Source: Acidobacteriota bacterium (GTDB taxonomy: Bacteria > Acidobacteriota > Thermoanaerobaculia > Multivoradales > J023). Taken from it: a stretch of 33,486 nucleotides of DNA. The translations under genes and the position numbers were made by a program. The notes under the pieces were generated by a model that was not told the DNA's origin, made no database searches, and was given only the letters and a program-made list of their open reading frames with translations. The DNA lies in assembly GCA_029263395.1 (NCBI GenBank), contig JAJCXO010000244.1, positions 1 to 33,486 of the forward strand, given 5' to 3'. Shown here piece after piece: positions 8,293-16,696 of the stretch (its first letter is position 1; every line of letters begins with the position of its first letter).

Positions 8293-8327
8293 CCAGCAAA
8301 CACTTCCCCCGGGCCAGCAAACACTTC
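8293..8327. repeat. 14-bp direct repeat, period 21
   Basis: CCAGCAAACACTTC occurs at 8293-8306 and again at 8314-8327, between the REP-like elements and the HTH-permease gene. The pair could be an operator for that gene, since two turns of the helix separate the copies. Confidence 0.5.
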
Positions 8328-8378
8328 TTGCCCTCCGCTCAGCGTTGAGGCTTGACACCTCCGCGCCGTGGGTGTCCA

Positions 8379-10073
8379 ATGGCTAACGGTGTGCGACAAC
8401 GGAACCGACTGAAATCACGTCGACTGGCAGCTGAGCTGTCGCGCCACCGTCGTAGCCAGAACGGGTGGGCGCAGCGGCTTGGCTTGAGCAAGGGTTATCT
8501 CTCACAGCTGGTCAACGGCCGGCGTCGGTACCCGAGCGCCGAGGTGCAGCAACGTCTGCTCGACGCTCTCGGGCTGGACTTCGACGACCTGTTCGAGATC
8601 GAACGTTACCCGTCAAAGCGGCCAAGACTTGATCGGCCGAGGCTTGATCGGCCAACGAGTGAGCTGCGGCAACTTCCGACTCGCCTTATGGGCCAAGGAG
8701 ATCGAGGCATGTGGACGCTCTTGCGAGACCTCCGGGCTGGTGGACGGACTCTGGCGCGACGCCCAGGCTTCACCGCGTTGGCGGTGTTGATCCTGGCCCT
8801 CGGCATCGGTGCCAACGCCACCATGTTCAGCGTCATCCGCGGCGTCCTCCTCGAGCCGCTCGGCTTTCCCCAGCCTGAGGGGCTGATGAGGCTCGACGAG
8901 AACCACCTGGAGCGTGGTTTTGCCCGCTTTGGAGTGTCTCCCGCCAACCTCGCCGACTGGCAGGCCCAAAGCGAGACGTTTTCCCACATCTCCGCTTACC
9001 TGCCCCGGGATGGCAATCTACAAGCGGGCGACCGAGCACAACGGGTCAGCCTGGCGCTGGTGTCGCCCAACTTGGAACGGGTCGAAGCGTTACCCGGAGT
9101 GGTTGCAGCCACCGCGGTCAATCGTTCGCCACTGGCTGGCGACAATTGGTTCTTCAACTTTGCAGTCGAAGGACGGCCCTTGGCAGCGGATGGCCTGCTG
9201 CCCAACGGGCTGGCGCGGGTGGTGACTCCAGGCTACTTCGAGACCCTGAAAATTCCGCAGGTTGCCGGTCGGACGTTCAGCCCTCTCGATGTCCAGGGTG
9301 CGCCGCGGGTGGTGGTGATCGACCGTGAGATGGCCCGCCTGCACTGGCCTGGGGAGGATCCGATCGGCCAGCGCATCACCATGGGTGACATTCCGCCACA
9401 ATTTGCCGAACAATTCACCTTCACCGTTGTCGGGGTGGTCGGCGAGGTGCGGCACAACTCGCTCGAGACCATCGCCCGGCCAGCTGCCTATTTCCCTTTT
9501 TCGCAAGCGACGACCGGGCATTCCGGCGACTGGGGGATGACGCTGTTGGTGCGCACCGAGGGTGCCCCGCTGGCGGCGCTCGCTCCCATCCGGGCGGAGG
9601 TTGCTCGATTGGATCCGTCGCTGCCGTTGTTTGCTGCCAGCTCGATGGAAGAGGCCCTCGCCGCAACCCTGTCGAGTCGCCGCTTTCAACTGCGGCTGCT
9701 AGCCGCCTTCGCCGCCTTGGCCCTGCTTTTGGCGGCGGTGGGGATCTACGGTTTGATCGCGTTTTCCGTCGGCCAACGCACGCGGGAGATTGGCCTCCGT
9801 GTGGCCCTCGGCGCCCGGCGGGCCGACGTTCGGCGACTGGTGGTTGGGGAGGGCATGAGGCCCGTGTTGGCCGGTCTGGTGCTTGGCGTGCTCGGTGCGC
9901 TGGCTTCGAGTCGATTGTGGTCCAGCTTCCTCTACGGCATCGAGCCGGTGGATCCGGGGTCCTGGTTCGGAGCCACCACCGTCCTCACCGTCGTTGGACT
10001 GGTAGCCTGTTGGCTGCCAGCCCGCCGTGCCACCCGCTTGGAACCCACCCGTGCGCTGCGCTGTGACTCCTGA
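8379..10073 (+). CDS. XRE-type HTH fused to an internally deleted ADOP (MacB/FtsX) permease
   Basis: Residues about 1-75 form a Cro/C1-type helix-turn-helix (QRLGLSKGYLSQLVNGRRRYPS). A charged linker with a small RLDRP duplication leads to a permease typical of ADOP proteins: MWTLLRDLRAGGRTLARRPGFT, first membrane helix LAVLILALGIGANATMFSV, and a C-terminal FtsX domain with three helices and the cytosolic motif QRTREIGLRVALGARRADV. Full ADOPs (about 800 residues) carry two MacB-like plus two FtsX domains. Here the first periplasmic part stops at RVSLALVSPNLE and continues directly as RVEALPGVVAATAV, a sequence of the second half, so the first FtsX domain is missing. An AAGGAG site at 8695-8700 before the ATG at 8709 would allow the permease to be made alone. 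The start at 8379 is uncertain; a TTGACA lies at 8352-8357. No ATPase gene is adjacent. Confidence 0.82.
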   Translation: MANGVRQRNRLKSRRLAAELSRHRRSQNGWAQRLGLSKGYLSQLVNGRRRYPSAEVQQRLLDALGLDFDDLFEIERYPSKRPRLDRPRLDRPTSELRQLPTRLMGQGDRGMWTLLRDLRAGGRTLARRPGFTALAVLILALGIGANATMFSVIRGVLLEPLGFPQPEGLMRLDENHLERGFARFGVSPANLADWQAQSETFSHISAYLPRDGNLQAGDRAQRVSLALVSPNLERVEALPGVVAATAVNRSPLAGDNWFFNFAVEGRPLAADGLLPNGLARVVTPGYFETLKIPQVAGRTFSPLDVQGAPRVVVIDREMARLHWPGEDPIGQRITMGDIPPQFAEQFTFTVVGVVGEVRHNSLETIARPAAYFPFSQATTGHSGDWGMTLLVRTEGAPLAALAPIRAEVARLDPSLPLFAASSMEEALAATLSSRRFQLRLLAAFAALALLLAAVGIYGLIAFSVGQRTREIGLRVALGARRADVRRLVVGEGMRPVLAGLVLGVLGALASSRLWSSFLYGIEPVDPGSWFGATTVLTVVGLVACWLPARRATRLEPTRALRCDS

Positions 10074-10101
10074 AGCCCGCGGCAGATTGTTGGAAGGCTT
10101 T

Positions 10102-10240
10102 TATCCCACCGAAATCACCGGGTAATAACGGTGGGATACCGTCGACAAAACCGGAACTACCGGGTAATTCCGGTGGGATACCGCCGACACAGCTGGCTTT
10201 ACCGGGTCACTTCGGCGGCTTGTCGTCGACCCAACCGCGA
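10102..10240. repeat. Three 42-nt tandem repeats forming hairpins
   Basis: The core ACCGGGT recurs at 10117, 10159 and 10201, exactly 42 bases apart, with related flanks (CGGTGGGATACCG, CCGGTGGGATACCG, then a diverged third copy). TATCCCACCG (10102-10111) is a perfect 10-bp match to CGGTGGGATA (10129-10138), and CCGGAA (10151-10156) pairs with TTCCGG (10168-10173). The array sits between convergent genes (permease ending at 10073, HMG-CoA reductase ending at 10285), so the hairpins may act as a two-way terminator. The CCGACACAGCTGGC within it resembles CCGACACGGCTGGC in the array at 1320-1532. Confidence 0.65.
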
Positions 10241-10284
10241 TCTTCAGGGGATCTTGGCGAGGTTCCCGAACCGTACAGACCGCG

Positions 10285-11346
10285 CTAGCGATTACGGCCG
10301 TAGGCCTCGTGACTCGTCACCCAGTCGCCGGCGATTACGGCGCCACTCAAAGACAGCTCACCGGCCAGCACTGTGGCGCCGATGATTTCTGCCAGCTTGT
10401 TGGCTTTACCCTTGCCGAAGCAGTTGAGCAGTTCCAGACATTCCCGTTGAGTTGCCAAGCCGGTGCCGCCACCGTGAGTGGCGACAATGAGCGACGGGAT
10501 GGTGATCGAGTAATAGTAGTCGCCGCCGTCGGTCAGTTCGGCATGGACGATGGCCGAGGACGACTCCGCGACGTTGGCTGCGTCCTGACCGGTGGCGATA
10601 AACACCGCCGCGATACCATTGGCGCTATGGGCTCCGTTGTTGTTGGTGGCGGCCATCAACGCACCGAGGTTTGAGATCTGGCGCTGCATGAAGAGGTCCT
10701 CTGCCGAGGTACGTAGGTGCTCGCGCAGCAAACGGTCAGGGAGGATGCACTCAGCCACCACCCGTTTACCGCGGGTGTGCAAGGTGTTGAGGCGGGAGTA
10801 TTTCTTGTCGGTGTCCATGTTGCCGGCCAGCAGCCAGCGATCGATTCCCGGGTACTGCGACGCTATCCACTGACAGGCGGCCTCGGTTGCTCGCCCCACC
10901 ATGTTTTGCCCCGCTGCATCGCCCGTGGTGTAGTTGAAACGCAGGTAACGGAAGCGGCTGACCGCGTATTGTTCGATGTCCCGCAGCTTGCCGACGCTGG
11001 TGGTGGCTTCGGCACGTTCTTTGATGTGCTCGAAGTGCTCCGTCACCCAGGTGCCGAAGACACTCGCCTCACGGGCATTTGCGAACCGAAACACCGGTGC
11101 CCGCTGCATCGCGTCATCGATCACGCTGACGGTGATCCCGCCGGCCTCGCGGGCCAGCCGCATGCCACGGTTGTAACTCGCGACCAGGGTGCCTTCGGTG
11201 GTTGCCATCGGCACATAGAAGTCACCTCGGGTATGTTCGCCGTCGACCTTCAACGGTCCAGCTAGACCTAGCGGGATCTGTGCGACGCCGGTGAGAGTGT
11301 CCTGCGAGCCTGTCTTACAGGCGGTCGCCGTATTCCTTGATCGCAA
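10285..11346 (-). pseudogene. HMG-CoA reductase (class I-like), 5'-truncated
   Basis: HMG-CoA reductase makes mevalonate from HMG-CoA with NADPH, for isoprenoid synthesis. The recognisable sequence starts at LTGVAQIPLGLAGPL (about 11286) and runs to the normal C-terminus. Present are VPMATTEGTLVASYNRG, the lysine motif GNMDTDKKYS, NNGAHSANG, the aspartate motif ATGQDAANVAESS and the C-terminal histidine in WVTSHEAYGRNR. Missing is the N-terminal segment of about 50 residues and the catalytic glutamate that normally lies in an E-N-x-x-G motif; here the positions read QDTLTG. The Fic gene upstream ends at 11315, and no ATG or GTG start follows its stop before the conserved core. The nearest candidate is a TTG at 11344-11346 inside the Fic gene with no ribosome binding site. 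It looks like a gene cut by insertion or recombination, hence probably inactive. Confidence 0.75.
11308..11322. terminator. 6-bp hairpin over the Fic stop codon
   Basis: GCCTGT (11308-11313), CTT, ACAGGC (11317-11322). The TAA stop of the Fic gene (11315-11317 on the minus strand) lies in it. It marks the junction with the truncated reductase; function unknown. Confidence 0.3.
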
Positions 11347-12796
11347 CGGCCAATGCCGCGTCGATCCAGCGCTCGAAGCTCGCCACGACTTGGTCCTCGT
11401 GGGTCCGATGCGTAAAAACATAAGGCTCAACGGAACAAGGGAAGAACTCGCTAGCCGTGTCTTCCTGCTCTGCTGAATCTTCGACGACATCGAGTATTGC
11501 AAACGCCGTCGCTTCCATGATGCCGGCGAGCTCGCGACCGACGTGGTGGAACGAGGTGACGAATCTCAAACGGTCTTGCGCTACGCGGAGCGTCGCCTTG
11601 ACGAAGTAGTGTGCTTCGTTGAAGTTGACGAACCGCCCGCTTTCACCTCCTGAATGGATGACCTGATGTTTATACCAATGCGCGTTGCCTTGGTCCGGCC
11701 CACCCTCGGAGATACGAACCGAAGGGGTGTCGATGGTTGCTACGGCAAGTTTGAGCTCCCCGAACGCACTGTCTACCGATCCTTGTGCTCGCGAGCGAAG
11801 GATCTGAGCAAGATCGTTGACTCGCCTCAGTTCGGTGTGCTCTGCCGCTTTCCTTCTTTTGAGCTTCGCATCGAGGTGTGAGATGACCGCTGAGGTCAGC
11901 GACCTCTCTTTCGCAGCCTCGGCGTCGATGTCAACGCTGAGTGCCCCGAGGATTGCTGACCGCTCTAACCTGGCAAAGAGGTCCGCGAGGTCTGTGAGGT
12001 CCCCTGCGTCCGCTGCCTCTAGGGCTTGCAAGTAGGGCGTGCGAAGGTCCCGGTCGATGACTAGCGGGAGCAGGTCAGATCGCAACAGGACGAGCGTGGT
12101 GAGCAGGCGGCCGAGGCGCCCATTCCCATCTTGGTAGGGATGAATCTGTGTGAAGCGGTGGTGGAGCCAAGCGGAGACGATGACAGGGTCTTCAAGGTCG
12201 TATGTCTTATACCACCGCAGCAGGTTGTCCATTTCGGACTCTACCTGGAGTGGTGGGCAGTATTCATGGATTGATCCGTCAGGGCGTTTGGGGCTATTCG
12301 GCTGTTCCTTGTACCGGCCCCGCAGGAGAGCGATCTCCATTCGATGGCCGTGTTGGTCAACCGCTTCTGTGGTTTCCTGATGCCGGGTCATGATCGCGTG
12401 AAACTCGTGCACCACGCCATGGGTGAGTGACCGCTTGCGAGTGACGCAATCGATGACAAGCTGGACGGCGGCCTCCTGATCATGCAGCAAATCGATCAGC
12501 CGGCTCGAACCGATGTCAGTGCTTCCATGAGAGATCAGCTCTTCCATGAAGCCGCTTTCAACCAGGGCTTCTGTGGTTCCGCGGTCTAGATCGTAGAGCC
12601 GTTCCAGGATTCCGGTTTCGACGCTCAGGCGACGTATCTGGCGCTCGGTAAATTTCTTGAGACTTGCAGGACTGGTGTCCAACAGCTTCTTCTTAGCCGC
12701 TCGCCAGGACTCATACAGCGGTTGAATAGCGGCGAGGTCGATCGCACGGTCACGATCCGAGAGCGGCTCAATCGGCTTCCACTGATGGGCGGTCAC
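11315..12796 (-). CDS. Fic-domain protein (predicted AMP-transferase)
   Basis: A 493-residue Fic/DOC family protein. Fic enzymes usually transfer AMP from ATP to a hydroxyl of a target protein. The active-site motif reads HPYQDGNGRLGR (residues 219-230), the canonical HPFx(D/E)GNGRxxR with Phe changed to Tyr; the catalytic His and both Arg are kept. The N-terminal helix TGILERLYDLDRG (about 61-73) aligns with the inhibitory helix (S/T)xxxE(G/N) of self-inhibited Fic proteins, with Glu kept and Arg in the last place. The C-terminal 200 residues form a separate domain I cannot name. The start is a GTG (12794-12796) with only a weak AAAGG upstream. Its base composition looks less GC-rich than its neighbours. 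It abuts a reductase lacking its 5' end, which suggests it arrived by horizontal transfer. Confidence 0.87.
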   Translation of the reverse strand: MTAHQWKPIEPLSDRDRAIDLAAIQPLYESWRAAKKKLLDTSPASLKKFTERQIRRLSVETGILERLYDLDRGTTEALVESGFMEELISHGSTDIGSSRLIDLLHDQEAAVQLVIDCVTRKRSLTHGVVHEFHAIMTRHQETTEAVDQHGHRMEIALLRGRYKEQPNSPKRPDGSIHEYCPPLQVESEMDNLLRWYKTYDLEDPVIVSAWLHHRFTQIHPYQDGNGRLGRLLTTLVLLRSDLLPLVIDRDLRTPYLQALEAADAGDLTDLADLFARLERSAILGALSVDIDAEAAKERSLTSAVISHLDAKLKRRKAAEHTELRRVNDLAQILRSRAQGSVDSAFGELKLAVATIDTPSVRISEGGPDQGNAHWYKHQVIHSGGESGRFVNFNEAHYFVKATLRVAQDRLRFVTSFHHVGRELAGIMEATAFAILDVVEDSAEQEDTASEFFPCSVEPYVFTHRTHEDQVVASFERWIDAALAVAIKEYGDRL

Positions 12797-12812
12797 GGGT
12801 TGCCTTTGGGTA

Positions 12813-14888
12813 TTGAAGAGAACGATAACGTTGGGTGCGAACGGCCCAATTTATCATGGACCTGATCCGCACATCGAAGCGTCGCGGCGGTGCCGCTCGA
12901 TACCGTCATTCTACCGGGGCTATACTTCGCGGGTGTTTGTCAGCTCTGCAGACCATGGTTCTTCACCGTCCAAACAACCCAAGAGCCTGAGCCATGCCCT
13001 AGCGATTTTCCTTGGGACCTTGGTGCTGTATGTCCTCGGTGCCTGCCGGACAATTTACGTTGGCGATAGCGGCGAGTTGGTGGCTGCGGTGGCGACGTTG
13101 GGGATTCCACATCCTTCGGGTTACCCGCTGTATGTGTTGCTCGGCAAGCTGTGGACGTTGCTGCTGCCGATTGGTCCGATCGCGTTTCGCATGAGCTTGT
13201 TCTCGGCGGTGATGGCGGCCCTGGCCAATGGCCTGTTCTATTGGATTCTGCGTCGTGCCGGGTTGTCTTGGACCGCTGCCCTCATGGCCTCGTTGCTGTT
13301 GGCGTTTGGGCCCAGCTTCTGGTCGCAAGCCAATATTCAACGGGTCTACACCCTCGGTGGGTTGTTCATGGTCGCCGTGCTGGGGCTAGCCTGGGAGTGG
13401 TTCAGGACGCGCCAGATCCGCTACATGGTGGCAGCGGCTTTTGTCACCGGGATGGGAGCGGCCAACCATACGGTGATGGGGGTGATCGGCTTGGCGGTTG
13501 GGGTGTTCGCCTTGATCAGTGACCCGGGTTTGATTCGACGGTGGCGGCAGCTTGCGGCCTGTGTCGGCGCCGGGCTCGCCGGGCTGTGGCCCTATGTCTA
13601 CTTGCCGTGGCGCTCGCGTCAGAATCCGCGGCTCGATTGGGGCAATCCCGAAACTTGGGACAACTTCGTCGGGGTGGTGGTGCGGCGCGACTTTTGGGAT
13701 CGCGCCTGGTTGGAGTCTCCAGGGGATGGACTGATCGTCCTGGCCGACTTCCTGCGCAGTCTGGGCACCGAACTGGCGTGGGGTGGCACGGCGTTGGCGT
13801 TGGGAGGTGCGATTTGGGGTTGGCGGAAGGGCTGGCCAGTGCTGCTGCCACTGTTGGCGATGGCAGCAAATCTGTGGGCGGTCGGGATGCATGGCTCGCG
13901 CAGTGACATCTTCATTTGGCATCGGTATTACATCCCGGCCTACGTCATGGCGGCGTTGTTGGCTGCCTTCGGCTGTCAGCTGATCGTCGAACGGTGGGGT
14001 AGGCGTTGGGCTACGATCACGCTGTTCGTGCCTCTGATCTTGCTGGTGGTTGGTTATCCCAAGTTCGATCGCAGCCGCTACCGCATCGCAGACGACTTCA
14101 GCCGTCAATTGCTCGCTAGCCTGCCACCCGGTGCTCATCTTTCAGCGTCGGACGACAACATTCTTTTTGTGCTGATCTACCTCCACTTGGTGGAAGGTCT
14201 GCGGCCCGATCTCGACCTCATCATGCAGGGAGTGGGGGATACCGAGCTGCCGCCGCTGCGTTTTGATCCCGACAGCGATCCGCTGTACTTCACCCACCAC
14301 CCCAATTGGGAGTTGGCCGAAATCGAAGTCTTGCCGGTTGGCTTGACGTTTCGCACCCAGCGGACCGGGGCGCCACCGCCGGAACTATCCCTGCCTGCAA
14401 CCGGCCTTGCCGGCGCGGATGATCCACGGGTGCCCAAGGACTACCTGACCCGCAATCTGATCGGTCACTTCCACTACATGCTCGGGGTGACCCACGAGAC
14501 CCGAGATTGGCCACGGGCGGTGGCAGAATTCCGGCGCGCCACGAGCGTGGCAAGTGACAACGATGTCTTGTTCTACAACCTAGGATTGATCTATCGCCGC
14601 AACGGCATGTTGCGACGATCGTTGGCGGCGTTCGAACGTTCGCGTGAGATCAACCCGCGGCATATCGCCAGTCAGCGTCGTGTCCAAGCGACGGAGCGTG
14701 TGACTGAAGTGCGCACCGAGTTGGAGCGCCTGAAGCAGATGGAGACCACCTTGGAAGATGATCCGACGATGATGGGCCTGCAGGCGGGGCAGGTCGACTA
14801 CCATCGACGCATGTCGACGCTGTTGGCGTCTCGTGGCGAGCGTCTAGCGGCTCGGGGGCATTTGCTGCGAGCACTCGAGGTGGAGTGA
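12813..14888 (+). CDS. DUF2723 family membrane protein (GT-C / protein O-mannosyltransferase-like) with C-terminal TPR
   Basis: A polytopic protein of up to 691 residues. The first conserved block is TIYVGDSGELVAAVATLGIPHPSGYPLYVLLGK, with GDSGE at 84-88; this acidic loop after the first helix is characteristic of DUF2723 proteins, which resemble lipid-linked-sugar-using GT-C enzymes. About ten to twelve hydrophobic helices follow up to about residue 440, then a soluble part with tetratricopeptide-like repeats (about 565-660: AVAEFRRATSVASDNDVLFYNLG, SLAAFERSREINP). The likely job is transfer of sugar to protein or an envelope polymer at the outer face of the membrane. The start is uncertain: the first 40 residues have no membrane or conserved character, and a GTG at 12933 just after a TATACT (12921-12926) is an alternative. 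It overlaps the next gene at TGATG. Confidence 0.8.
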   Translation: MKRTITLGANGPIYHGPDPHIEASRRCRSIPSFYRGYTSRVFVSSADHGSSPSKQPKSLSHALAIFLGTLVLYVLGACRTIYVGDSGELVAAVATLGIPHPSGYPLYVLLGKLWTLLLPIGPIAFRMSLFSAVMAALANGLFYWILRRAGLSWTAALMASLLLAFGPSFWSQANIQRVYTLGGLFMVAVLGLAWEWFRTRQIRYMVAAAFVTGMGAANHTVMGVIGLAVGVFALISDPGLIRRWRQLAACVGAGLAGLWPYVYLPWRSRQNPRLDWGNPETWDNFVGVVVRRDFWDRAWLESPGDGLIVLADFLRSLGTELAWGGTALALGGAIWGWRKGWPVLLPLLAMAANLWAVGMHGSRSDIFIWHRYYIPAYVMAALLAAFGCQLIVERWGRRWATITLFVPLILLVVGYPKFDRSRYRIADDFSRQLLASLPPGAHLSASDDNILFVLIYLHLVEGLRPDLDLIMQGVGDTELPPLRFDPDSDPLYFTHHPNWELAEIEVLPVGLTFRTQRTGAPPPELSLPATGLAGADDPRVPKDYLTRNLIGHFHYMLGVTHETRDWPRAVAEFRRATSVASDNDVLFYNLGLIYRRNGMLRRSLAAFERSREINPRHIASQRRVQATERVTEVRTELERLKQMETTLEDDPTMMGLQAGQVDYHRRMSTLLASRGERLAARGHLLRALEVE

Positions 14889-16567
14889 TGCCTTTTCTGC
14901 TGTTGCCGGTGTTGCTGCTGATTGTGCTGCCGATCTGGCTGTTGGCGCGACGGTTGGGTTGGCTCGAAGGGCGCTGGCAGCGCGGGTTAGCCGCTGGTTT
15001 GACGCTGGGGCTAGTGGTCGCCAGTTGGCCGGTTCAGGGACTCGACCTCGAGATCCTCAAGCGCCTCTACCTGCTGATCGCGGCGACGACCGCGGTGCTT
15101 TTACTCTTGCGGCACTATCGCGTCCGTTGGACGCTCGACGCCGTGCGTTTCGATACCGCGCTCGCTCTTGTGGCATGTATGGCAGCCGTCGCCTACTGCA
15201 ACTTCTTCGCTTTCCACGGCGTCAATGGCGACGGTGAGCGCACCTATGTGCACTTGCACGACGTCGCCCACTACTACCTGGGGGCGAAGTACACCGCCGA
15301 GCTTGGCTACACCGATCTCTACACCGCCATGTTGCGGGCCGAGTCAGAACTCCACGACAATCATTTCAAGGCAATCGAGGCCCGCGACCTTGCAACCTAC
15401 CAACGCGTTCACATTCGTGAGCTGTTGCGTCGCAGTGAGCCAGTGAAGGAGGCTTTCACTCCGCAACGTTGGGCCGACTTTCAGCGCGATGTCGACGTCT
15501 TTCGTGACCGCCTCGGCCCAAACTACGGTGCGGTGTTGCTCGATCATGGGTTCAATCCAACACCGGTGTGGACGTTGTTGGGCGGGATGCTCAGCGCCTG
15601 GGTGCCAGCCGGCTCGGAACGCGGCATCTTAGGGCTCACTCTGCTCGATCCGCTGATCCTGGCCGGCCTCCTGGCTGCTGTAGGGCTGACCTTCGGACGA
15701 CGGGTGATGCTGCTGACCGGGATCCACCTCTGCATCGCCTTTGGTGCCACCTTTGGCTGGGTTGGCGGCGCGTTCTTGCGGTATCCATGGTTGCTCGGCG
15801 TGGTGGTCGGCCTCTGCTGCCTGCATCGTCGGTACTTCATGGCCGCCGGGGCGTTGTTTGCGGTGGCGGTGACCACGCGGGTGTTTCCGATCGTGTTCCT
15901 CGTCCCTCTGGCCTTCAAGGCACTGGCGGCAGTGTGGGCGCGTCGGGTGCTGCCGCGGCGTTATGTCAGGTTTTTCGGCGGCTTTGCTGGGACGGCTGGG
16001 CTACTGCTGTTGGCGACGCTGTTGTTGCCGCGTGGTCTCGGCCATTGGGGGGAGTTCCACACCAACATGTCGAACCATCTGCGCAACATTTCCCCCAACA
16101 TCGTTGGGCTCACTGAGGCCCTGAGCTTTCGCCTAGATCCCGAGCAGGTGACCGAGGACGAATTTGAGGTCCTCAAACAGCGACGACAGCAGATTCACCG
16201 CGCGCAGCTTGGGATCATCTTCCTGCCGTTGTTGCTGATCGTCGCTCGGCTAGCACCGCGTCGAACCGATCTCGCATCGATGCACCTTGCGGTGCCGCTG
16301 CTCTACGCTGGATTGAGCCTGGCGGGGTACTACTACGCGGTACTGGTCGTCGCGATTCTGGTCGAACGCCGGTCGCCGGGTCGTCTGGGTTGGATCTTCG
16401 CCATCGAGGCGGCGGCTTATACCCTCGCCTTGTTCGAGCAGCGCGATGCCTTGGTTTTCGTCTACCGCGGCATCTTGATTGCGTGGCTGTATGTCGGTCT
16501 CAATCTCGATTCGCTACGTCGGGAATGGCGACGCTGGAATCTGTCACGATCAGCTGTGACCGGCTAG
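14888..16567 (+). CDS. Multi-pass membrane protein, putative GT-C-type glycosyltransferase partner
   Basis: A 559-residue integral membrane protein whose ATG shares a base with the stop of the DUF2723 gene (TGATG), so the pair is translationally coupled. Eleven or so hydrophobic segments are visible. After the third lies a large extracytoplasmic loop beginning NGDGERTYVHLHDVAHYYLGAKYTAELGYTDLY (about residue 113 on), rich in acidic, His and Tyr residues, as expected for the active-site loop of a GT-C fold. Further soluble stretches carry NMSNHLRNISPNIVG and a charged loop before the last helices. I do not recognise a named family. The coupling to DUF2723 suggests it works in the same surface-glycosylation step, perhaps as a second transferase or a subunit. 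Confidence 0.75.
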   Translation: MPFLLLPVLLLIVLPIWLLARRLGWLEGRWQRGLAAGLTLGLVVASWPVQGLDLEILKRLYLLIAATTAVLLLLRHYRVRWTLDAVRFDTALALVACMAAVAYCNFFAFHGVNGDGERTYVHLHDVAHYYLGAKYTAELGYTDLYTAMLRAESELHDNHFKAIEARDLATYQRVHIRELLRRSEPVKEAFTPQRWADFQRDVDVFRDRLGPNYGAVLLDHGFNPTPVWTLLGGMLSAWVPAGSERGILGLTLLDPLILAGLLAAVGLTFGRRVMLLTGIHLCIAFGATFGWVGGAFLRYPWLLGVVVGLCCLHRRYFMAAGALFAVAVTTRVFPIVFLVPLAFKALAAVWARRVLPRRYVRFFGGFAGTAGLLLLATLLLPRGLGHWGEFHTNMSNHLRNISPNIVGLTEALSFRLDPEQVTEDEFEVLKQRRQQIHRAQLGIIFLPLLLIVARLAPRRTDLASMHLAVPLLYAGLSLAGYYYAVLVVAILVERRSPGRLGWIFAIEAAAYTLALFEQRDALVFVYRGILIAWLYVGLNLDSLRREWRRWNLSRSAVTG

Positions 16568-16696
16568 AGCCACCATCAAATTTGCTCAGCTTGCGGTCGA
16601 ATGCCATGGGTCCGTTGGTCACAAGGTCGCGTGTTACGGTGTCAATTCTGATATGTTCTCTAAGCATTTTTGAAGGTGGATGACCAGGGGAACTGA

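Noticed and set aside
10131..10385. Plus-strand 84-codon frame with GYRRQNRNYR-type repeats
   Set aside because: It translates the 42-nt repeats and then runs into the reductase gene in antisense.
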